Shown: positions 8,900 to 20,747 of the stretch, one piece after another
Position numbering within the stretch: the first letter of the stretch is position 1
How the letters are laid out: every line of letters starts with the position of its first letter
Assembly: GCA_029465975.1 (NCBI GenBank)
Contig: CM055754.1
Location: 10,577,929 to 10,641,928, forward strand
Reading direction: 5' to 3'
Origin: Dallia pectoralis
Taxonomy: Eukaryota > Chordata > Actinopteri > Esociformes > Umbridae
Length of the DNA: 64,000 nt
The notes under the pieces: generated by a model
Database searches by the model: none
The model's input: the letters and a program-made list of their open reading frames with translations, nothing else
Told to the model about the DNA's origin: nothing
Translations under genes and position numbers: made by a program

Positions 8900-11800
8900 G
8901 CGTTTTCCAGAGGGGCGCTCGCCTCCTCCGAGGAGGGGCCCAGAACTGTCAGACCAGTTGTTCCCTGCCAGTGCGCTGTTACAGGGCACTGTGTCTGCAG
9001 TACCTGTTATTCCAGAGGCCAGCCTTGAGAGGCTGGTACCCCTAGTAGATTTTCTGGCAGAGTGGAAGACCCTGCCGAATATATCTCAGTGGGTCCTGCG
9101 GATAATCGAGAGCGGGTATGCCATCCAATTCAGGACGCATCCGCCTCGTTTCAATGGGGTCCTGCCCACAGTGGTGGGCCCAGAGCAGGCTCTGGTACTG
9201 GAGCAGGAGGTACAGACTCTCCTGCTAAAAGGGGCTATAGAACGAGTTCTTCCTCTCAGCATGGAGTCGGGCTGGTACAGCCGGTACTTCGTTGTTCCCA
9301 AGAAGGATGGGGGGTTGCGTCCTATTTTAGACCTACGTCTGTTGAATCAGACGGTCGGGAGACTCAGCTTCAAAATGCTCACTCAAACAGATCGTATCAC
9401 AGATCAGGTCCGAGGACTGGTTTGTCACGATAGATCTGAAGGACGCCTATTTTCACATCTCCATCCTTCCACAACACAGGAAGTTCCTGAGGTTCGCTTT
9501 TGGGGGCGAAGCGTACCAGTATCGGGTTCTTCCGTTTGGCCTAGCACTCTCTCCCCGTACGTTCACGAGATGTATAGACGCTGCCCTGGCGCCGTTGCGC
9601 CTCCAGGGCATACGCATCCTCAATTACATCGACAATTGGTTGATTCTGGCTCCGTCGGAGCATCTAGCGGTTCGGCATCGAGATGTCGTTCTGGCTCACA
9701 TCAACAAACTGGGGTTGAGGCTCAATGCTGGGAAGAGTGTGCTGTCGCCGGTACAGGTGACCACTTTCCTGGGCGTAGTCTGGGATTCGACCACGATGCG
9801 GGCACATCTGTCTCCTGCACGTGTGGCGTCAATCCTTGCTGCCGTCGAGCAGGTGAGGCTAGGCCAGTTACTCACTGTGAAACAGTTTCAGAGACTGTTG
9901 GGTCTGCTGGCAGCAGCGTCCAACGTTATTCCTTGCGGCCAGCTGTTCATGAGACCGTTACAGTGGTGGCTCAGAACCAAGGGGTTCTCCCCGAGGGGAA
10001 ACCAGTTCCGCATGATCACTGTTACGCGGCGTTGTCTCCGCACGCTGGTCATGTGGAGGAAGCCTTGGTTCCTAACCCAGGGTCCCGTGTTGGGAGCTCC
10101 GTGTCGTCGTGTTACACTAACGACGGATGCCTCCCTCACCGGCTGGGGGGCGATCATGAGTGGTCGCCCAGCTCAAGGGCTCTGGCGGGGCCATCAGCTA
10201 TCATGGCACATAAATTGGCTAGAGATGCTGGCAGTTTACCAGGCTCTGAAGCACTTCCTCCCAGACCTAAGGGGTCATCATGTTCTTGTCCGGTCGGACA
10301 ACACATCGGTGTTTTTTTACATCAACCACCAGGGGGGTCTGCGCTCACGCCCCCTTTACAATCTGGCCCGCCAGGTCCTTCTGTGGTCCCACGGGAAGCT
10401 CCTTTCTTTAAGGGCCATTTTTATCCCTGGGTACCTAAATCAGGGGGCAGACACCCTGTCGAGACAGGGGCCGAGGCCCGGGGAGTGGAGACTCCATCCC
10501 GAGGTGGTGGAGCTCCTTTGGTCGCACTTCGGTCGGGCCGAAGTGGACCTATTTGCGTCCAGAGAGACGTCACACTGTCCTCTGTGGTTTTCGCTGACTC
10601 ATCCAGCCCCACTGGGGCTGGATGCCATGGTGCAGGCATGGCCGAGGTCACGCCTGTACGCTTTCCGCCTGTACGCCTGTTGCTCTGCTCCCAGGAGTTC
10701 TGGAGAGGATCCGTCAGGAGCGGGTCAGTCTACTGCTCGTAGCACCGTACTGGCCGGCCCGAGTATGGCTTGCGGACCTAATATCTCTCCTCGTCGGCTC
10801 TCCGCTGGAGATTCCGATCAGGAGGGACCTGCTTTCCCAGGCGCATGGGGTCATCCTTCACCCCCGCCCGGAGCTGTGGAAACTATGGGCCTGGCCTCTG
10901 AGGGGGCCCGCCTCTTAGATTCAGGTCTCTCGACTGAGGTCGTTGAGACCATCCTTCACTCCAGAGCTCCAGCCACAAGGAAGGCGTATGCCGCCAGGTG
11001 GAAACTGTTCACCTCGTGGTGTAGAGAACGGCAGGTGGACCCAGTTAACTGCCCAGTGTTTGCAGTACTGGAGTTCCTGCAGCATCGCTTCTCTACAGGT
11101 CTATCCCCATCCACACTGAAGGTGTATGTGGCGGCTTTGTCCGCATGCCATGTCCCTCTAAATGGGGTTTCTCTGGGGAGACACCCACTGGTATCACGCT
11201 TCCTTCGTGGCGCCTGGAGGCTGAGGCCAGCAGCCGGCATGAGGGTGCCATCCTGGGACCTGGCTATTGTACTAGAAGGCCTCTCCCGTGCTCCGTTTGA
11301 GCCCATTGAGGAGGTCCCTGACAAGTTCGTGACCCTCAAGACGGTCTTCTTACTTGCCATCTCTTCTCTGAAGAGGATTGGTGATATGCACGCGCTGTCG
11401 GTGGCGCCCTCTTGCTTGGACTTCTCACCCGGTATGGTCAAGGCGTTTCTACTACATTCACCCGGGTATGTCCCCAAGGTCCCAACTAACATCGTTGGGC
11501 CTATTGTGCTGCAAGCCTTCTGCCCTCCTCCTTTTTTGACGTCGGACCAGAAGAAGCATAACCTCCTCTGCCCGGTGAGGGCCTTAGACGCCTACGTCCA
11601 CAGAACTGCCCTGTGGAGGCTGTCCGAACAGCTGTTCGTGTGCTTTGGACCACCTGTGTCTAAGCAGAGGATGAGCAAGTGGGTGGTTGAGGCCATCTCA
11701 CTTGCTTACGAGTCGTCTGGTCAGCCTTCACCCTTGGCTGTTCGAGCCCACTCGACCAGGAGTATGGCGGCTTCAAAAGCCCTTTTGTCAGGTAAAGTGT

Positions 11801-11922
11801 CTCTACATGACGTCTGTGTTGCGGCAGGCTGGTCCTCACCGCACACGTTCCTGAGATTTTACCAGCTTGACTTTAGCTCCACGCCAGGGGCGCAGGTGCT
11901 TTCGTCCGAATGTGCGCTCTGA
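8900..11922 (+). pseudogene. DIRS ORF2: RT, RNase H and tyrosine recombinase, with frameshifts
   Basis: Frame 3 carries the N-terminal RT (VVPKKDGGLRPILDLRLLN near 9290-9345). A frameshift at about 9381-9388 moves the domain to frame 1, which continues with FVTIDLKDAYFH and LPFGLALSP. The catalytic box reads NYIDNW, so the second Asp of YxDD is Asn (codon 9634-9636). RNase H follows with TTDASLTGWG, LEMLAV, RSDNTS and GADTLSR. The connector lies in frame 2 between about 10670 and 10910, with frameshifts at each edge. The tyrosine recombinase resumes in frame 1 with RKAYAARWKLF, LKRIGD (first Arg), HSTRSMA (His and Arg) and FLRFYQLD (Tyr). The recombinase signature residues are kept but the polyprotein cannot be made whole. 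Confidence 0.88.
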
Positions 11923-11967
11923 CTTCACATGGCGGACACTTGCTCGTATGGCGAAGTGGGTAGTGGC

Positions 11968-12067
11968 GTTCCCATAGCGTTTTCACGCAGCTCGAAGTTC
12001 CCTGATAGGGAACGTCTCCGGTTACGTATGTAACCTTAGTTCCCTGAGGGGAACGAGACGCTGCGTG
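11968..12067 (+). repeat. DIRS internal complementary region
   Basis: 11968-12013 is the perfect complement of 7080-7125; 12014-12067 is the perfect complement of 12258-12311. In the DIRS model this region lines up the two ends for circularisation. Confidence 0.9.
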
Positions 12068-12119
12068 TCTGTGCCATACTCCCAGCATGCCCTTGGCACT
12101 TGCTTCAGCCCATCAGAAA

Positions 12120-12311
12120 CTGAAGGTTCCGGTAATTAGGGGTGCTTTTATGACTTCCTGGTCACGACGTCACCCGTCTGTGACGTTCCGTCACGCCATT
12201 GGACTGATTACAAATGTGCTTCATGACGCACTCACGCAGAGCGTTCCATAGCGTTTTCACGCAGCGTCTCGTTCCCCTCAGGGAACTAAGGTTACATACG
12301 TAACCGGAGAC
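12120..12311 (+). repeat. DIRS right inverted terminal repeat
   Basis: Complement of the left repeat across ggtaattaggggtgctttta, cacccgtctgtgacg and gcgttttcacgcag, ending in the distinct tip ...cgtaaccggagac. Confidence 0.88.
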
Positions 12312-12850
12312 ATTTTGCTTACTTAACAAAATGTCTCTGTTTGGATATCGGGCCTACACCACAAGCTCAACCATGACAAGAAGGACCTACTCCACCTGTC
12401 AACTCTAAGAACTCAAAGTCCTAGTTTACTCAGCACTTGCAGAGTACATAGTATCATGGCTATAACTACTACAGCACAGTGCCATTCTCTTCAAATATCC
12501 AGATTAGCTCTTCCAGGTTAAAAATATTCTAGAACATAAAACAGGTCACCTGATCAGGCTTTTGTAATCTCACATCGGAACTACTGCAACTCATAGTTGG
12601 ATGGACAGAATGCCACAACTCATTGCATGTTCAATCTTCACAAGTTGCATTTTGGAGTGCCTCAGTCAAGTAAGACCAGGAGTTGTGGTCCAAATGGCAT
12701 CCAAGAGTACTGGAGTCAAATGTAGTGCAGGAAATAATGTGCCATTTGGGATGCCAATTTGTAATGGCAGGCAGCCAAGGCACTAAAGCTTCATTAAATG
12801 AGCTCTTGCCATGGTTGAGCTATTTGGACATATTCACACTCGAAAATGAA
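12312..12850. other. intron sequence, no gene seen
   Basis: Unique-looking AT-rich DNA between the DIRS element and the 58-bp array. No splice-bounded exon with family resemblance was recognised. Confidence 0.4.
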
Positions 12851-13140
12851 GAGGAGACTACATGTGGAATATGCCACCCTGTTCCACATCTGATGTTCCT
12901 TGTCTGGTGAGGAGACTACATGTGGAATATACCATCCTGTTCCACATCTGATGTTCCTTGTCTGGTGAGGAGACTACATGTGGAATATGCCATCCTGTTC
13001 CACATCTGATGCTCCTTGTCTGGTGAGGAGACTACATGTGGAATATGCCATCCTGTTCCACATCTAATGCCACTTGTCTGGTGAGGAGACTACATGTGGA
13101 ATATGCCATCCTGTTCCACATCTGATGTTCCTTGCCAGGA
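12851..13140. repeat. 58-bp minisatellite beside the LDLa exon
   Basis: Five copies starting gaggagactacatgtggaat. It ends about 35-40 bp beyond the donor of the exon at 13176-13307. Confidence 0.9.
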
Positions 13141-13175
13141 GAGATCAATGAGGAAATAGATAGGTTTACACTCAC

Positions 13176-13307
13176 GGCACATTTTTCCTTCATCGTCGCC
13201 AAGCGGGCAGTCAGTCCTGAAGTCACACAGCTGACTGAGACGCACCCCTGAGCCCTGGTTACAGTGGTACTGGCCCTGTAGGGTAATGTTGTGGAACTGG
13301 GAAGGAT
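13176..13307 (-). CDS. alk/ltk: alk/ltk exon: LDL-receptor class A module
   Basis: Symmetrical phase 1-1 exon of 132 bp. On the minus strand the acceptor is tttctttcag and the donor gtgagt. It encodes about 44 residues with an LDLa pattern: YHC, then LSQLCDF, TDCPLG and DDEGKMC, that is C...C.F..DC..G.DE...C. This CDF..DC..G.DE..MC spacing is the form found in ALK, between its two MAM domains; ordinary LDLa modules usually have CDG or CDGSDE. The acidic DDE segment is where LDLa modules bind calcium. The exon joins in frame to the MAM1-end exon 43.6 kb away and to the MAM2 exon at 5549-5686 (c + gt gives Arg after the last Cys). A 58-bp minisatellite ends about 40 bp beyond its donor and a 4.5-kb array starts about 30 bp before its acceptor. 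Confidence 0.8.
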
Positions 13308-13337
13308 CTGAAAAGAAACACATAAAGACACTGTTAA

Positions 13338-16300
13338 TATAGAGCCTGAGCCCTGGTTACATTTATATAAACCCTGGTTACATTTATATAGAGCCTGAGC
13401 CCTGGTTACATTTATATAGAGCCTGGTTACATTTATATAGACCCTGAGCCCTGGTTACATTGATATAGAGCCTGAGCCCTGGTTACATTGATATAGAGCC
13501 TGGTTACATTTATATAGAGCCTGAGCCCTGGTTACATTTATATAGACCCTGGTTACATTTATATAGAGCCTGAGCCCTGGTTACATTTACATTATAGAGC
13601 CTGAGCCCTGGTTACATTTATATTGAGCCCTGGTTATTTAAGAGCCTGAGCCCTGGTTACATTTATATAGACCCTGGTTACATTTATATAGAGCCTGAGC
13701 CCTGGTTACATTTATATAGACCCTGGTTTCATTTATATTACATTGTTACATTTATATAGAGCCTGAGCATTTATATAGACCTGGTTAGCGCTGTTTTCAT
13801 TTATATAGACCTGGTTACATTTATATAGGTTACATTTATATAGAGCCTAGCCCTGGTTACATTGATATAAAGAGCCTGAGCCCTGGTTACATTTTATACC
13901 CTGATTACATTGATATAGAGAGCCTGTTAAATTTATATAGACCCTGGTTACATTTATATAGAGCCTGAGCCCTGGTTACATTTATCTAGAGCCTGAGCCC
14001 TGGTTACATTTATTAGACATGGTTACATTTATAGAGCCTGAGCCCTGGTTACATTTTTAGAGCCTATAGACCCTGGTTACATTTATATAGAGCCTGAGCC
14101 CTGGTTACATTTATATAGACCCTGGTTACATTTATAGACCCTGGTTACATTTATATAGAGTTACATTTATATAGACCCTGGTTACATTTATATAGACCCG
14201 GAGCCCTGGTTACATTTATATAGAGCCCATTTATATAGACCCTGGTTACATTTATATAGACCCTGGTTACATTTATATAGAGCCTGAGCCCTGGTTACAT
14301 TTATATAGACCCTGGTTACATTTATTAGACCCTGGTTACATTTATATAGAGCCTGCTGGTTACATTTATATAGAGCCTGAGCCCTGGTTACATTTATAGC
14401 CTGAGCCCTGGTTACATTTATATAGAGCCTGAGCCCTGGTTACATTTATCTAGAGCCTGAGCCCTGGTTACATTTATATAGACCCTGGTTTCATTTATAT
14501 AGCCTGAGCCCTGGTTACATTGATATAGACCCTGGTTACATTTATATAGACCCTGGTTACATTTATATAGAGCCCTGGTTACCTAGAGCCTGAGCCCTGG
14601 TTACATTTATATAGACCCTGGTTACATTTATATAGACCCTGGTTACATTATATAGCCCTGGTTACAGAGCCTGAGCCCTGGTTACATTTATATAGACCCT
14701 GGTTACATTTATATAGAGCCTGAGCCCTGGTTACATTTATATAGAACCTGGTTACATTTATATAGACCCTGGTTACATTTATATAGACCCTGGTTACATT
14801 TTATATAGAGCCTGTTTTCATTTATATAGCCCTGGTTACATTTATATAGAGCCTGAGCCCTGGTTACATTTATATAGAGCCTGAGCCCTGGTTACATTTA
14901 TATAGAGCCCTGGTTACATTTATATAGACCCTGGTTACATTTATATAGACCCTGGTTACATTTATATAGAGCCTGAGCCCTGGTTACATTTATATAGACC
15001 CTGGTTACATTTATATAGAGCCTGGTTACATTTATATAGAGCCCTGGTTACATTTATATAGACCCTGGTTACATTTATATAGAGAGCCCTAGACCCTGGT
15101 TACATTTATATAGAGCCTGAGCCCTGGAGCCCTGGTTACATTTATATTACATTTATATAGAGCCTGAGCCCTGGTTACATTTATATAGACCCTGATTACA
15201 TTGATATAGAGCCTGAGCCCTGGTTAAATTTATATAGACCCTGGTTACATTTATATAGAGCCTGAGCCCTGGTTACATTTATCTAGAGCCTGAGCCCTGG
15301 TTACATTTATATAGAGCCTGAGCCCTGGTTACATTTATCTAGAGCCTGAGCCCTGGTTACATTTATATAGAGCCTGAGCCCTGGTTACATTTATATAGAG
15401 CCTGAGCCCTGGTTACATTTATATAGAGCCTGAGCCCTGGTTACATTTATATAGACCCTGGTTACATTTATATAGACCCTGGTTACATTTATATAGACCC
15501 GGAGCCCTGGTTACATTTATATAGAGCCTGAGCCCTGGTTACATTTATATAGAGCCCTGGTTACATTTATATAGACCCGGAGCCCTGGTTACATTTATAT
15601 AGAGCCTGAGCCCTGGTTACATTTATATAGACCCTGGTTACATTTATATAGACCCTGGTTACATTTATATAGACTCGGAGCCCTGGTTACATTTATATAG
15701 AGCCTGAGCCCTGGTTACATTTATATAGACCCTGGTTACATTTATATAGAGCCTGCGCGCTGGTTACATTTATATAGAGCCTGAGCCCTGGTTACATTTA
15801 TCTTGAGCCTGAGCCCTGGTTAGCCCTGGTTACATTTTATATAGAGCCTGAGCCCTGGTTACATTTTATAGAGCCTGAGCCCTGGTTACATTTATATAGC
15901 CTGAGCCCTGGTTACATTTATATAGACCCTGGTTTCATTTATATAGAGCCTGAGCCCTGGTTACATTTATATAGACCCTGGTTACCCTGGTTACATTTAT
16001 ATAGACCCTGGTTACATTTATATAGAGCCTGAGCCCTGGTTACATTGTTACATTTATATAGACCCTGGTTACATTTATATAGACCCTGGTTACATTTATA
16101 TAGAGCCTGGTTACATTTATATAGAGCCTGAGCCCTGGTTACATTTATATAGAGCCTGAGCCCTGGTTACATTTATATAGACCCTGGTTACATTTATATA
16201 GAGCCTGAGCCCTGGTTACATTTATATAGACCCTGGCTGAGCCCTGGTTACATTGATATAGACCCTGGTTACATTTATATAGACCCTGGTTTATAGCCTG

Positions 16301-17885
16301 GTTACATTTATATAGACCCTGGTTACATTTATATAGAGCCTGAGCCCTGGTTACATTTATATAGACCCTGGTTACATTTATATAGAGCCTGAGCGCTGGT
16401 TACATTTATATAGACCCTGGTTACATTTATATAGAGCCTGGTTACATTTATATAGACCCTGGTTACATTTATATAGAGCCTGAGCCCTGTTTTCATTTAT
16501 ATAGACCCTGGTTACATTTATATAGAGCCTGAGCCCTGGTTACATTTATATAGACCCTGGTTACATTTATATAGAGCCTGAGCCCTGGTTACATTGATAT
16601 AGACCCTGGTTACATTTATATAGACCCTGGTTACATTTATATAGAGCCTGAGCCCTGGTTGCATTTATATAGACCCTGGTTACATTTATATAGACCCTGG
16701 TTACATTTATATAGACCCTGGTTACATTTATATAGACCCTGGTTACATTTATATAGACCCGGAGCCCTGGTTACATTTATATAGAGCCTGAGCCCTGGTT
16801 ACATTTATATAGACCCTGGTTACATTTATATAGAGCCTGCGCGCTGGTTACATTTATATAGAGCCTGAGCCCTGGTTACATTTATCTAGAGCCTGAGCCC
16901 TGGTTACATTTATATAGAGCCTGAGCCCTGGTTACATTTATCTAGAGCCTGAGCCCTGGTTACATTTATATAGACCCTGGTTTCATTTATATAGAGCCTG
17001 AGCCCTGGTTACATTTATATAGACCCTGGTTACATTTATATAGAGCCTGAGCCCTGGTTACATTGATATAGACCCTGGTTACATTTATATAGACCCTGGT
17101 TACATTTATATAGACCCGGAGCCCTGGTTACATTTATATAGAGCCTGAGCCCTGGTTACATTTATATAGACCCTGGTTACATTTATATAGAGCCTGCGCG
17201 CTGGTTACATTTATATAGAACCTGGTTACATTTATATAGACCCTGGTTACATTTATATAGACCCTGGTTACATTTATATAGAGCCTGAGCGCTGTTTTCA
17301 TTTATATAGACCCTGGTTACATTTATATAGAGCCTGAGCCCTGGTTGCATTTATATAGACCCTGGTTACATTTATATAGACCCTGGTTACATTTATATAG
17401 ACCCTGGTTACATTTATATAGAGCCTGAGCCCTGGTTACATTTATATAGACCCTGGTTACATTTATATAGAGCCTGAGCGCTGGTTACATTTATATAGAC
17501 CCTGGTTACATTTATATAGACCCTGGTTACATTTATATAGAGCCTGGTTACATTTATATAGACCCTGGTTACATTTATATAGAGCCTGAGCCCTGTTTTC
17601 ATTTATATAGACCCTGGTTACATTTATATAGAGCCTGAGCCCTGGTTGCATTTATATAGACCCTGGTTACATTTATATAGACCCTGGTTACATTTATATA
17701 AAGCCTGAGCCCTGGTTACATTTATATAGACCATGATTAGATTTATATAGACCCTCAGCACTGGTTACATTTATATAGAGCCTGAGGCCTGGTTACATTT
17801 ATATAGACCCTGGTTACCTTTATATAGACCCGCCCTGGTTACATTCATATAGACCATGGTTACATTTATATAGACCCATTAATTA
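13338..17885. repeat. 4.5-kb satellite-like array adjoining the LDLa exon
   Basis: Hundreds of short units built from two modules, a ~21-bp accctggttacatttatatag and a ~28-bp form with gagcctgagccctggttaca. They are mixed in irregular order with small deletions and point changes (gcgcgctgg, gcatttatat, tttcatttat). It starts about 30 bp from the LDLa exon acceptor. The module cctgagccctggttaca occurs identically inside that exon at 13247-13263. Confidence 0.92.
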
Positions 17886-18128
17886 TTGTCCAAACGACAT
17901 GGTTGGGTGTGTTGGTTTTCAACGGGAAACTCCTTGCTATGTACCATTTACAACCAAAATGTAGTTTAATTAGTTAAATTAGTCACTCATCTCACTGAAA
18001 GTCTGTAATTACATTATATGAACACGCACAGAAACGTTTACTTTTTTTGTGATTCGAAACAACAAGTATTTCAAATATTACTATATAGCAGCTGTCAAAT
18101 TAAAGTCAACGATCAAATTAAATACCAG
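17886..18128. other. spacer between satellite array and Harbinger element
   Basis: Short AT-rich stretch with no recognisable gene or repeat. Confidence 0.35.
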
Positions 18129-18392
18129 GGGCCTCATGTACAAAGACTTGCGTTGAATTCATACTAAATCATTGCGTACGGACAAAGCTATAAATGTGCG
18201 TACGCACCAAAAAAATCAGATGTATGAATCTCAGCGTACGCAGCATTCCACGTACATTCTGTTTGAACATCCCAATTAACGCGAAATTGAGCGCACATGC
18301 ACGAGCACAACACCACACCCTGTCTCCTCCCTCAATGAAATTACTTTAAATATGGTAATTAGTCCAATTTGGCAAAAGACACCTGCAAGAAC

Positions 18393-19271
18393 ATGGCTAA
18401 AGCAACCAAGAAACGAAATTTCACTGAAAACTAATTAGAGGTGCTACTATCAGAGGTAGAAACAAGAAAACATATTTTATTTGGCAATTTGTCATCTGGA
18501 ATTAATAACAAAAGAAAGAAAAAAGAGTGGGCGAGTTTGTCTGATGCCGTCAACGCGGTGGGATCTGAGAGTCGCACCGTAAATGACCTGAAGAAGAAAT
18601 GGTCAGACATAAAGGTGGGAGTTAAGCGGAGAACTGCTGCGCACCGACAAAGTGTGGGCAGAACAGGCGGTGGTACAGGGACCGATCAACTTGCACCCTT
18701 TGATCAGAGAGTTGCCTCTATTGTAGGAGACACGTTAATCTCTGGAATCGTATCCGCTGATGTAGGAGACTCGGATACACTTAGGACTGCCAGCAAGGTA
18801 ACTCAAATTAATTTCCTTAACTCTGATACATATAGCCTACCAGCCACCGTTTAATTTGAACATCAATGCAATGTAGCAAAAAGTACACCAGAGATTTCAC
18901 GTATCCACTGCTTTTATTGCAAATGCGTGTACCCATTAATAAGGAACAGACTCGAATGACTGTTAACATGTCCCTGTGTTTATTTGGACTTAGGAACCGC
19001 AGGAACGTCCACTGGCACGCACTCAAGAGTCCGCACCACCCGAGCAGCCAGAGCCCATTCAGTCCAGCGTCTCCGGTGTCTCTAATGTTCCCCCTGCAGT
19101 ACTAAAGCCCGTCCATCTGGCCGCGTCTTGACGCATGCTGTTCTGGAGTCACAACAGCAAATTGTTAGGGCCATTGGAGAAATGAACAGTCACCTTATAA
19201 ATGTCACTGATGCACTCACAGAAATAAGCCATTCATTAAAAGAATTGGTCAGAAAATTAGCTTGTGTCTGA
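18393..19271 (+). pseudogene. Harbinger Myb/SANT-like accessory gene, damaged
   Basis: In Harbinger elements the second protein is a Myb/SANT-like DNA-binding factor that helps the transposase reach the nucleus and bind the ends. Here ATG 18393 (MAKATKKRNFTEN) is followed by a TAA at 18432-18434 in the same frame, after which the domain continues (EVLLSEVETRKHILF, KKKEWASLSDAVNAV, DLKKKWSDIK). Exon 1 ends at 18797 with donor gtaact; exon 2 starts at 18994 after an acceptor ttag. Exon 2 opens in phase, then needs a shift near 19100-19110 to reach a helical C-terminal tail (ESQQQIVRAIGEMN, ELVRKLA) ending at 19271. So there is one nonsense codon and one probable single-base shift. Translation from the later ATG at 18441 would lose the start of the DNA-binding domain. 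Confidence 0.8.
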
Positions 19272-19278
19272 GTACCAT

Positions 19279-20378
19279 TTATATTGTCGCAATTACACGT
19301 TGACGCGCCTGAATGGCTTGTTGATTGTGCTGTACATATGCTGGTCCTGGGTCATCTGGCGGTGCCCCCACCTCACCAAGGGGTATGCCATGCCTGTGTG
19401 CGACATTGTGCAGCACTCCACAGGCCAGTATGATGCGGCAAACCTTGTCAGGGCGGTATAACAGCATCCCCCCGGTCCTGTCAAGGCAGCGCCACCGGCA
19501 TTTCAGCTGCCCAATCGCCCGCTCCACAACTGACCGAGTGCGAGAATGGGCATCATTGTATCTGCGCTCTCGGTCAGTTTGTGGGTTGTTGAGGGGGGTT
19601 AACAGCCACGTCTTTAGTGGATAACCACTGTCTCCTGATGGGCAGTTGAATAATTACAGACACCAAAATTAAACTTTTACATTGAACCATATATTTAAAT
19701 GCATAACTTACCAAGTAGCCACCCATCGCGCACCCTGCCAGCTTGGAGTCTCATCCCAACCATGCTGTTTGTAAGGATATATGAATCATGGGTTGACCCA
19801 GGCCACCTTGCCACTATATTTGTTAGGCGCATTTGTGCATCACATATAATCTGCACAGTTATTGAATGAAAATGTTTCCGATTCACATATGCAAATTCTT
19901 CTTCAGGTGGCGCCTTTATAGCAATATGTGTGCAGTCGATCGCTCCGATTACATTAGGAAAACCGGCAATCGCTGCAAATTGCGCTTTGATGTTTGGCTG
20001 GTCACCGGCATCGTATGGGAACGTTATATACCGGGTAGACAAGCGGATGATGCCGTCCCATACAGGCATTGCACGGCTCAAACACGACTGGCTTATTCCT
20101 GAGCGGTCTGCCAGTTCTCTTTGGAAAGAACCGGTTGCCAGGAAACCAAGTGTAGTAAGCACCTGTAAAGGAACGGGTAATGCGTGGCTCCTCACTGTCT
20201 GTCGTTCCAAATTCGGACCCAACTCAGCGCAGAGCTCCAAGAGTATAGCCCTTGGAAATCTGAAACGGCGGATAAGCCAGTCATCATCGTGGGCCAGAAA
20301 ATCACTGTGGTCCCTAAAAACTCGTTCTCTCCGGATATGTCCATTGAAAATGTCCTCTAATAAAGCCAACGCTGCCAT
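19279..20378 (-). CDS. Harbinger transposase (HARBI1-like), intact, two exons
   Basis: DDE nuclease that cuts and reinserts the element. Exon 1 is 20378-19712 and exon 2 is 19634-19279; the 77-bp intron 19711-19635 has donor ggtaag and acceptor catcag. Joined length is 1023 nt, 340 residues plus stop, close to the usual size of about 350. A helix-turn-helix-like segment (LADRSGISQSCLSRAM) lies near residues 89-104. The catalytic triad is visible: D148 in GAIDCTHI, D198 in GSTHDSYIL, and E260 in RSVVERAIGQLKCRW on exon 2. Without splicing the last acid would be lost. No stop or frameshift is present. The start is the first ATG (MAALALLEDIF) after the right subterminal repeats. It is the only transposon gene in the window that looks fully coding. 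Confidence 0.92.
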
Positions 20379-20747
20379 TGCTAGACGGGTTGTATCAATT
20401 TGCTCATCCTTTATATATGTTACTGAATTGCATAATTAATAGAATATTGTAATTAGACTCATGTGACAATAATATAGCAAATAATTAATCAATTGCTAAT
20501 TATAAGCAATATCTGACAGGTGCGACAGAACAATTCGTAGTGTAATGTTAGCCACTTCACTTTATTGCCTCTATGAGTCGCCAACTGGCAGAAATCACGA
20601 AAAATGTACGTACGCCAGGCATGAAGTTCACGTGGAAGAACGCACATTCTTACGTTAATTTCACTGTTAGTACATCTGACCGTGAACGTGAAAGCTGGCG
20701 TACGCCGTGTTTTCGTGCGTACGCAAGATTGATACATGAGGCCCCAG

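Larger units (their letters stand above)
7080..12311 (+). mobile_element. DIRS-type retrotransposon, full length but inactive
   Basis: A 5.2-kb element of the DIRS order, which replicates through a circular DNA and inserts with a tyrosine recombinase instead of an integrase. The ends are inverted: 7080-7250 pairs with the complement of about 12120-12311. Just inside the right end, 11968-12067 is the internal complementary region: its left half is the exact complement of the first 46 bp of the element and its right half the exact complement of the last 54 bp. Gene order is gag-like ORF1, then reverse transcriptase, RNase H and tyrosine recombinase. No target duplication is expected for DIRS and none is seen. 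Both ends carry cataaaag, a likely promoter TATA element. Confidence 0.9.
18129..20744. mobile_element. PIF/Harbinger DNA transposon, 2.6 kb
   Basis: Ends are inverted: gggcctcatgta at 18129 and tacatgaggccc ending at 20744. They are flanked by a 3-bp duplication CAG at 18126-18128 and 20745-20747, the size used by Harbinger elements. Subterminal regions hold several gcgtacg/cgtacgc palindromes at both ends, likely transposase or Myb-protein binding sites. Two genes lie tail to tail: a Myb/SANT-like gene on the plus strand and the DDE transposase on the minus strand, with stop codons 7 bp apart (19271 and 19279). Confidence 0.93.

Noticed and set aside
13338..17885. CRISPR array
   Set aside because: Repeats are contiguous, without unique spacers, in vertebrate DNA. 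The same applies to all other arrays here.
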